From contig JANXYV010000125.1 in the NCBI GenBank assembly GCA_025355875.1, positions 1 through 37,279 on the forward strand: a stretch of 37,279 nt of DNA. Reading direction: 5' to 3'. The stretch is from Prolixibacteraceae bacterium. Lineage in GTDB: Bacteria > Bacteroidota > Bacteroidia > Bacteroidales > Prolixibacteraceae. The translations under genes and the position numbers were made by a program. The notes below the pieces were generated by a model that was given only the letters and a program-made list of their open reading frames with translations, was not told where the DNA came from and made no database searches. Shown in pieces: positions 32,093 to 37,279 of the stretch (within the stretch, counting starts at the first letter, position 1; every line of letters begins with the position of its first letter).

Positions 32093-34858
32093 CTATCCGG
32101 TCGATCCCAATGCATTGGCAACCGCATTAATGGTTTTTAGCAGAACTATATTTTCATGATTTGAAATTCCCGGTTCGACGGTATTTTTTTCCACGCGCCA
32201 TTTTCGGAGAACATTGACCTGCATCCGGTGCATCAAATCCAGCGCCAGGGCCCTCAGCCGGGTTGAATAATAATGGTTTTTCCTCCTTTCCTCAAAAGGT
32301 ATTCCGAGCAATTCGGCCAACAGGCGTTTTGTCAACTCAAATTCGAATAAAATTAGCGGCAAAATATCATTTCTGATTTGATCATCTTCAACCAGCGAGG
32401 CATAAAGCTCAATAATAGCAGGATCGGTAGCTGCCAGTCCTGAATCCACATTCGTCAAAATATACCGTAGCAATGGATGAGAAACGAGCAAACGCCGAAG
32501 CAAACTGTATTTTTCAGGATACTGCGTTTTGATAAGCTGAAGCGTGCTGCCAACACCATACCAGCTGGTAATGTTTACGCGGCTTTGCGTCCAGCTGAAA
32601 ACCCATGGAATGGCACGCAAATCGGCCAAAGTCCGCTGATTGGTGCGGCGCGATGGGCGGGAACCAATTTTGCTGGTTTCGATTACGTCGATTGGAGTTG
32701 CCTGTTCGAAAAACCGGATAAAACTGGGGTGGCGGGTCAGCGCATTGTAGGTTGTAAAACTTTCGTGAGCCATCAATCCAACCAGTTCAAACAATTCCGG
32801 ATCGTAGGGATGTGTATTTAAAAGCGTATTTCGTAAAGTTCCTGAAGTGAGTAATTCCAGATTGAATGCTGCATTGACTTTGTTCGCATATTTGCGCTCG
32901 ATGGTTTCGCCCTGCTCGGTAAGCCTCAGTTTGCCAAACAATGACCCCGGAGGAAGACTCTTTAAAAACCAGTGAATCGGACCCGCACCGCGACTGATGC
33001 TTCCGCCTTTCCCATGAAAAAAGCGAATATCAACTCCATACTTTTCCCCGACTTTGGACAACTCGTATTGAGCTTCATACAGGTGCCACAGACTTGACAG
33101 GATGCCTCCGTCCTTATTGCTGTCGCTGTAACCTATCATCACTTCGGCCACGGGTCTGGAATAAGCTTTCCGCTGAGCCTGCAGCCGGAGCGTATTTCGG
33201 GTAACGGGATGAGCCAAAAATTCATCCAGAATTCCAGGTGCCCGGTGCAAATCGTCGATGGTCTCAAAAAGCGGAACAACGGGCAACTGGCAAGCTGGAC
33301 CGGATTCGGTCTTCAGGTAAAGCCCGGCTTCACGGGCCAACAAATAAAAAATGAATAAATCGTCCACTTTTTTAGTCATACTGACGATCGTTGAACCGAT
33401 CGCATTGGTTCCGAATTTCCGGATGTGATCAGATAAAACACTCAGGTAGCCCAAGGCATTGATGGTTTCGTTATTGTTCCCGGAGTACGCATGGTTGAAA
33501 GGGCGGTAAAGGTATAATTCCTGAAGTAAAAATGCTTTTTCGACAGACCCGTCTGAATTAACGGAATAGATTGAAGGATCAACATCTTCGAGAATACCGA
33601 GTAACGCTTTTTGATAAAATTCGCTGTTTTGCCTGATATCCAGATGCGCCAGATGAAAACCAAAGCTCTGAACAAAACGCAAAGCCTTGTTCACTTCATG
33701 AATAGCCAGCATCGGGGCTCCCCAGCCTGAAACTGCCCGAAGAAGAATTTCAAGATCATTCAGTAACTGGACGGAATTTGAATATTTCCAATCGCCGGAA
33801 GAAAACTGTATATTTCCTGAATGCACTTCCTGAACCGGCAGTTTTTCGATCAACATCAATACAAACTGTTTAAATGGCTCGTGCGCTGCAGCAATAAACT
33901 GCAAGTTTTCCTGAAGACCAGGAAGCTGTTGTTTCAGTCTGATTTTCGATTCAATGAATTCAGAGCCTAATTCGTTTTCAGAAATGTAAATACTGAGGCT
34001 TTCGGCCAGAGAATTCAGGCGTTGCCGAAGAAGATTCAATGCTTCCGAACGTAAGCGGTTCAGGGTGTATCTGGTTATTTCAGGAGTTACAAGCGGATGA
34101 CCGTCGCGATCGCCTCCAACCCAGGAACCCAGGCTTATCCGGGGCATCCACCGGTAGTTTTCAAGACACTCCGCCGGAAATCCAGCTTCATTCCAGGCTT
34201 GTACCAAAGTCCGGTCATGGAGTTCAAATACTTCAGGAAAAACTTTGGTGAGATAATGCAGAACATTTTCGAGTTCGGTTTCAACCTGTGGTTTCTCGAG
34301 GTAAATATCGTCGATAAACCAAAGTTTAGTGAGCAATTCCTTGATGCCCGAACGGATCTGATCGCGCTCGAGTGCGGTATAGACAGGATTTTCGAGCATC
34401 ACCAGATTCAGGTAAAGTTCGCGGTAATATTTCAGAACAACCGTTCTTTTTGCCTCGGTAGGATGCGCAGTCATCACCGGTTCCACTTCAATTTCTGAAA
34501 GGACTGCAACTATCTTTTCAGGCGGGATTCCAGCTTCTTTCAACTCCAAAAACGTATGCGCCCAACTCCCGTTTACACTCGTCGATCCATGTATTTGCTG
34601 ATTATTTCGGCGGCTCTGAACAGCCCAGTTTACCTCACAAAGATTGAGCAACTGAAAACAAATGGAATAAAGATGAACCGTTTTTTGCTGATGTTCATCT
34701 TCCGGAGCAGAAACCTGCGTGTTGAGCCATGGAATATTGCGGACAAGTTCTGTTTCATTGTTTGATTCGAGAACCTCAGCAAAGCATTGAAGCAAAAAAT
34801 GAAGATCGGAATAGGGTTTTCCTATTTGACGGATATTGTCTTCAAAAACAGGGTGCAT
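32093..34858 (-). CDS. ppc: Phosphoenolpyruvate carboxylase
   Basis: A 921-residue bacterial-type PEPC making oxaloacetate from PEP and bicarbonate to refill the TCA cycle. The catalytic His is in VMTAHPTEAKR, and SWVGGDRDGHPLVTPE, the second catalytic block EVMIGYSDSNKDGG, the RTLADLRAIPWVFSWTQSR block and the ERKYAN segment are all present. Two departures are seen. The glycine loop reads HGKGGSISRGAGP with Lys617 where the family normally has Arg (HGRGG). The C-terminus reads GSTG where RNTG or QNTG is usual. The gene precedes the carbonic anhydrase-like gene and is followed by no terminator, so the two are probably one operon. Confidence 0.96.
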   Translation of the reverse strand: MHPVFEDNIRQIGKPYSDLHFLLQCFAEVLESNNETELVRNIPWLNTQVSAPEDEHQQKTVHLYSICFQLLNLCEVNWAVQSRRNNQQIHGSTSVNGSWAHTFLELKEAGIPPEKIVAVLSEIEVEPVMTAHPTEAKRTVVLKYYRELYLNLVMLENPVYTALERDQIRSGIKELLTKLWFIDDIYLEKPQVETELENVLHYLTKVFPEVFELHDRTLVQAWNEAGFPAECLENYRWMPRISLGSWVGGDRDGHPLVTPEITRYTLNRLRSEALNLLRQRLNSLAESLSIYISENELGSEFIESKIRLKQQLPGLQENLQFIAAAHEPFKQFVLMLIEKLPVQEVHSGNIQFSSGDWKYSNSVQLLNDLEILLRAVSGWGAPMLAIHEVNKALRFVQSFGFHLAHLDIRQNSEFYQKALLGILEDVDPSIYSVNSDGSVEKAFLLQELYLYRPFNHAYSGNNNETINALGYLSVLSDHIRKFGTNAIGSTIVSMTKKVDDLFIFYLLAREAGLYLKTESGPACQLPVVPLFETIDDLHRAPGILDEFLAHPVTRNTLRLQAQRKAYSRPVAEVMIGYSDSNKDGGILSSLWHLYEAQYELSKVGEKYGVDIRFFHGKGGSISRGAGPIHWFLKSLPPGSLFGKLRLTEQGETIERKYANKVNAAFNLELLTSGTLRNTLLNTHPYDPELFELVGLMAHESFTTYNALTRHPSFIRFFEQATPIDVIETSKIGSRPSRRTNQRTLADLRAIPWVFSWTQSRVNITSWYGVGSTLQLIKTQYPEKYSLLRRLLVSHPLLRYILTNVDSGLAATDPAIIELYASLVEDDQIRNDILPLILFEFELTKRLLAELLGIPFEERRKNHYYSTRLRALALDLMHRMQVNVLRKWRVEKNTVEPGISNHENIVLLKTINAVANALGSTG

Positions 34859-35030
34859 AATGTTTGATTTTCTGTATTAACAGCCTGAATACAATTATTG
34901 TTGAGCGATTGCTCCTGAATTAAGGGATTTGGCATGCAAGTCACTAAAGTCATGCTCAATCAGGAAAGTTGAGTTTATTGACTTATTTGAAAATAAACTT
35001 CAGTTAGAAGAATCTGTTTTACTGGAAAAT

Positions 35031-36125
35031 TTATACTCCTTTTGGTGTTGCAGGTTTCCAGGTTACGCGTAGGTTTTCAAGCTTTTCACCAATCATTTCA
35101 ATCGATTCTTCCTGAATTTGGCCCAATCCCATTTCGAAGCCCATCTTAAGCTGATGTATTTTTGAGACCTCATGGCTCATGATCCGAGCTGCAGTTGCAT
35201 CAACTGCCATGATGTCGGAACTGGCAATGATTGCCCATGTGCCCAGTCTGTCTTTCATATTGATAGTGGTTCCGCCATTACTTCTGGTTGGGCCATCGCC
35301 TTCAATTCCAATCGAAAAATCAACAATTGATAATACGGGTTTGATGCTCTGAACGATATCCAAAAACACCTGGCCAATCGATTGAGGGCTGCTGTGATCA
35401 AAGCTGCCTCGATTCCACCAGGAATTATCCACCCATTGTGCATATCGTTTGAGCGGAGTAATTCCTACGAAATTTTTGGATGCCAGTGAAAGCTGTGACC
35501 ATGAGTGGGTTTTTGCTACCGGAAGCGAAATGACTTTATCAGCATTTGCAACCAGGCTCGATACCGCAATGTTATGATGCGATGTTTTTGAAGGAATATC
35601 AACCCATCCGGGGGAATCGGTTTCCAAACAAGCCAATGTAACTTTGGCCTTGTATTTTGAACTTAAGCGTTTCGCTTCTTTCACCAGATCCGTTTTTTCG
35701 TCGAAAGTAACCGCATAATTCCAATCGAACGTCGGCAGATGAGAACCTTCGCCGATAATAATTTCTGCGGCACCGGCTTTCAGACATTCTTCCGTAGCTG
35801 CTATAATGATTTCCGGTTTGGTGCATTCTCCATTCCGAAAGCAGTTATTGGTTTTTGCCCAGGGAAAATTAACAAAGTTGGGTTTAATAAATACTTTGTC
35901 GCCCTTGGCGATAAAAGTCTGAATTCCCCCCAGGGCATCAATGGCATCTAGCGTCATAGAGAATAGATCAGTCCCTTTTATTGCTGATACTTTTGACTTT
36001 TTACCTACTGTCAATTCGGAAACTGATCTTCTGTTTTCAAAACTGAAAAAGGAAATTGGAGAAGCCAATGCTACTGTTGAAAATGTTCCGATTTTTAAGA
36101 ATTTACGTCTTTCTAATTTTGACAT
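35031..36125 (-). CDS. Tat-exported DUF362 protein
   Basis: A 364-residue DUF362 family protein with a twin-arginine signal (LERRKFLKIGTFSTVALASP), so it is probably folded in the cytoplasm with a cofactor and then exported. Body motifs are GDKVFIKPNFVNFPWAKTNN, IIGEGSHLPTFDWNYA, VISLPVAKTHSWSQLSLASK and AVDATAARIMSHEV. DUF362 proteins often carry Fe-S ferredoxin domains, but no CxxCxxC cluster is visible here, so this one is probably a bare domain. Function unknown. It is monocistronic as far as the window shows, with the IS element upstream. Confidence 0.88.
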   Translation of the reverse strand: MSKLERRKFLKIGTFSTVALASPISFFSFENRRSVSELTVGKKSKVSAIKGTDLFSMTLDAIDALGGIQTFIAKGDKVFIKPNFVNFPWAKTNNCFRNGECTKPEIIIAATEECLKAGAAEIIIGEGSHLPTFDWNYAVTFDEKTDLVKEAKRLSSKYKAKVTLACLETDSPGWVDIPSKTSHHNIAVSSLVANADKVISLPVAKTHSWSQLSLASKNFVGITPLKRYAQWVDNSWWNRGSFDHSSPQSIGQVFLDIVQSIKPVLSIVDFSIGIEGDGPTRSNGGTTINMKDRLGTWAIIASSDIMAVDATAARIMSHEVSKIHQLKMGFEMGLGQIQEESIEMIGEKLENLRVTWKPATPKGV

Positions 36126-36177
36126 TGCTGGTAGTTTTAATACAGTAAATATAGCTAATTCCCAGCGAGAAAAGGCA

Positions 36178-36213
36178 TAAAAAAAGCTGTCTGCAAACGC
36201 AAACAGCTTTTTA
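36178..36213 (-). terminator. Orphan bidirectional terminator hairpin
   Basis: AAAAAGCTGT pairs with ACAGCTTTTT around a 12-base loop, with A and T runs on both sides. It lies between two genes that point away from each other, so neither uses it as its own end. It may have ended a gene now beyond the IS element. Confidence 0.7.
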
Positions 36214-36263
36214 TGTTTAGAAATTGTCTAGTCCTGAAATAGCGTTACACAAAAAGTAAAGCT

Positions 36264-36698
36264 ATGGAAGAACGAATTAAGGGCGAGTATGTTAGACGTA
36301 CACAAAAGGATTACTCGATGTCCTTTAAATTGCATGTAGTGCAAGAAATCGAGCGAGGTGAATTAAGTATGACCTCGGCTTCTCGGAAGTATGGCATTCA
36401 AGGAGACCATACAGTATTCATGTGGCTAAGAAAATATGGTAATTTTGATTGGGAAAGTCAAACACCATTGAATATGCCAAAATCACCGGAACAAAGGATT
36501 TTAGAGTTATAACAGCAGGTGAAACTGTTGGAGAAGCAAAAAGCCTTTCTGGAAAGGCAAGTTGAAACTGCGGATAAGAAAGCGATCATTTTTGATATGA
36601 TGATTGACCTTGCAGAGAAAGAGTTCAATATCCCAATCAGAAAAAAATGTTCACCCGAACAATTGACCATTACCGGGAAAAACAAAAAGAAACATTAG
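36264..36698 (+). pseudogene. IS3-family orfA with a premature stop
   Basis: The helix-turn-helix part reads SMSFKLHVVQEIERGELSMT, ASRKYGIQG and VFMWLRKYG, followed by RILEL and then TAA at 36510-36512. After that stop the same frame continues smoothly with QQVKLLEKQKAFLERQ and KKAIIFDMMIDLAEKEF, which is the normal leucine-zipper-like end of OrfA. The TAA therefore replaced a sense codon, most simply GAA or CAA, by one base change. The undamaged protein would have been about 144 residues. Confidence 0.8.
36641..36647 (+). other. Programmed -1 frameshift site of the IS
   Basis: A run of seven A in the correct phase (A AAA AAA) sits where OrfA and OrfB frames overlap; OrfB is in the -1 frame. 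This is the classic IS3-family slippery site for making the OrfAB transposase. The orfA stop upstream now prevents ribosomes from reaching it. Confidence 0.65.
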
Positions 36699-37207
36699 TT
36701 TCTGCCTGTAAATTGTTCGGGGTAAACAGACAGGTTTATTACCGGCGGAACCATTCCATGTCGAAGCGACAGGCGACAGCCGCCAAAGTCGTTGGTATGG
36801 TTCAGGACATACGAATCCAGATGCCAAGAATCGGTACGCGAAAGCTCTATTATTTGCTGGAAGATCCACTCAGGGAACTGAGAGTGGGTAGGGACAGACT
36901 CTTTTCGATACTTAATGCCAATCATTTAAGCATTAAACCCAAACGAAGTTACCATACCACCACAAACTCTCACCACAGGTTCCACAAACACAAGAACCTG
37001 GTTGAAAATATGCCACTGACAAGGCCTGAACAATTATGGGTATCGGACATCACCTATGTTGGGAGCAGGAACAAACACAACTATCTGGCATTGGTTACGG
37101 ATGCATATTCTAAAAAGGTAGTTGGTCATGACGTGTCAAATAGTCTGGGTGTTGATGGCACATTAACCCACATTGCAGCTTCAGCCCTCCAAATCTGGAA
37201 AAATTAG
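36647..37207 (+). pseudogene. Truncated IS3-family orfB transposase
   Basis: 186 residues of OrfB: the HTH_21-like part (CKLFGVNRQVYYRRNHSMSK, MPRIGTRKLYYLL) and the start of the DDE integrase core, including RPEQLWVSDITYVGSRNKHN with the first catalytic Asp and YLALVTDAYSKKVVGHDVSN. It breaks off after AASALQIWKN with TAG. The segments that carry the second Asp (HSDxG) and the Glu are absent, so no active transposase can be made from this copy. About a third of the usual protein is missing. Confidence 0.85.
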
Positions 37208-37279
37208 TCAAAAATCAAGTTTTATTGAGGCAATATGGGGCGTTTTTTGCGTTTTGTTTTTGCAAATGCCTGATATTCA

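Larger units (their letters stand above)
36225..37207 (+). mobile_element. Decayed IS3-family insertion sequence (partial)
   Basis: Contains an orfA/orfB pair in the IS3 layout with a -1 frameshift site between them. A likely left end begins at TGTCTAGTCCTGAAATAG (36225), 39 bases before orfA. The right end is not found: orfB stops inside the DDE domain and the remaining 72 bases of the window look unrelated. Nonsense mutation and truncation show the element is inactive on its own. Confidence 0.75.

Noticed and set aside
37021-37150. Reading ALVTDAYSKK as the second catalytic Asp of the transposase
   Set aside because: In IS3 transposases the second Asp lies later, in an HSDxG motif. That segment is absent here.

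Overview
The window looks like chromosomal DNA of a Bacteroidota member, probably a marine or anaerobic Bacteroidales/Marinilabiliales-type heterotroph (genus-level placement is inference). The evidence is an ECF sigma/FecR pair with a C-terminal DUF4974-like part, STN and CarboxypepD_reg-like domains, DUF4271 beside hemD and rnpA, TAnnTTTG-type -7 boxes, and few visible Shine-Dalgarno sequences. Most of it is housekeeping DNA with several accessory islands and a decayed insertion sequence at the right edge.

Layout. 1-624: no gene in the first 349 bases, then tRNA-Leu(CAA) on the minus strand with promoter and terminator. 625-5477: a four-gene plus-strand block of ECF sigma factor, FecR anti-sigma, an STN/double-DTG aspartyl protease/PDZ protein, and an STN/CarboxypepD_reg-like surface protein. 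It resembles a Fec-type signalling locus, but no TonB-dependent barrel lies beside it. 5667-9025: two adjacent paralogues of unknown function, each ending in a His/Cys cluster that resembles an Ada-type zinc module. 9242-14306: DUF3088 protein, exported cyclophilin, thioredoxin and DNA polymerase III alpha, all on the minus strand. 14470-16486: alpha/beta hydrolase, DUF1801 protein and a secreted esterase-like hydrolase. 16873-22126: FucP-type sugar transporter, Tat-exported gluconate-2-dehydrogenase-subunit-3-like lipoprotein, small lipoprotein, GMC flavoprotein and a membrane-anchored nine-heme cytochrome c. Together these suggest a periplasmic sugar oxidation chain.

22195-31264: small exported helical protein, rnpA, hemD, DUF4271 membrane protein, dihydrouridine synthase, a 54-residue HigA-N-terminus-like protein, polA, a QueD/PTPS-type enzyme, an ArsR-family regulator and a divergent polyprenyl diphosphate synthase. 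31344-34858: phosphoenolpyruvate carboxylase followed on the same strand by an LCIB/C-type carbonic anhydrase-like protein. This arrangement suggests local bicarbonate supply to PEP carboxylase. 35031-36125: Tat-signal DUF362 protein. 36225 to about 37207: IS3-family element with a nonsense mutation in orfA and a truncated orfB.

Intergenic repeats are notable. One GTCATT/AATGAC-rich element of about 80-90 bp occurs twice in opposite orientation (20901-20988 and 26149-26226). A second, looser AACTTGGAATTTG-type repeat flanks polA on both sides. The most interesting leads are the TonB-receptor-less Fec-type block with its protease, the zinc-module paralogue pair, the PEPC/LCIB carbonic anhydrase pairing and the nonaheme-linked sugar dehydrogenase.
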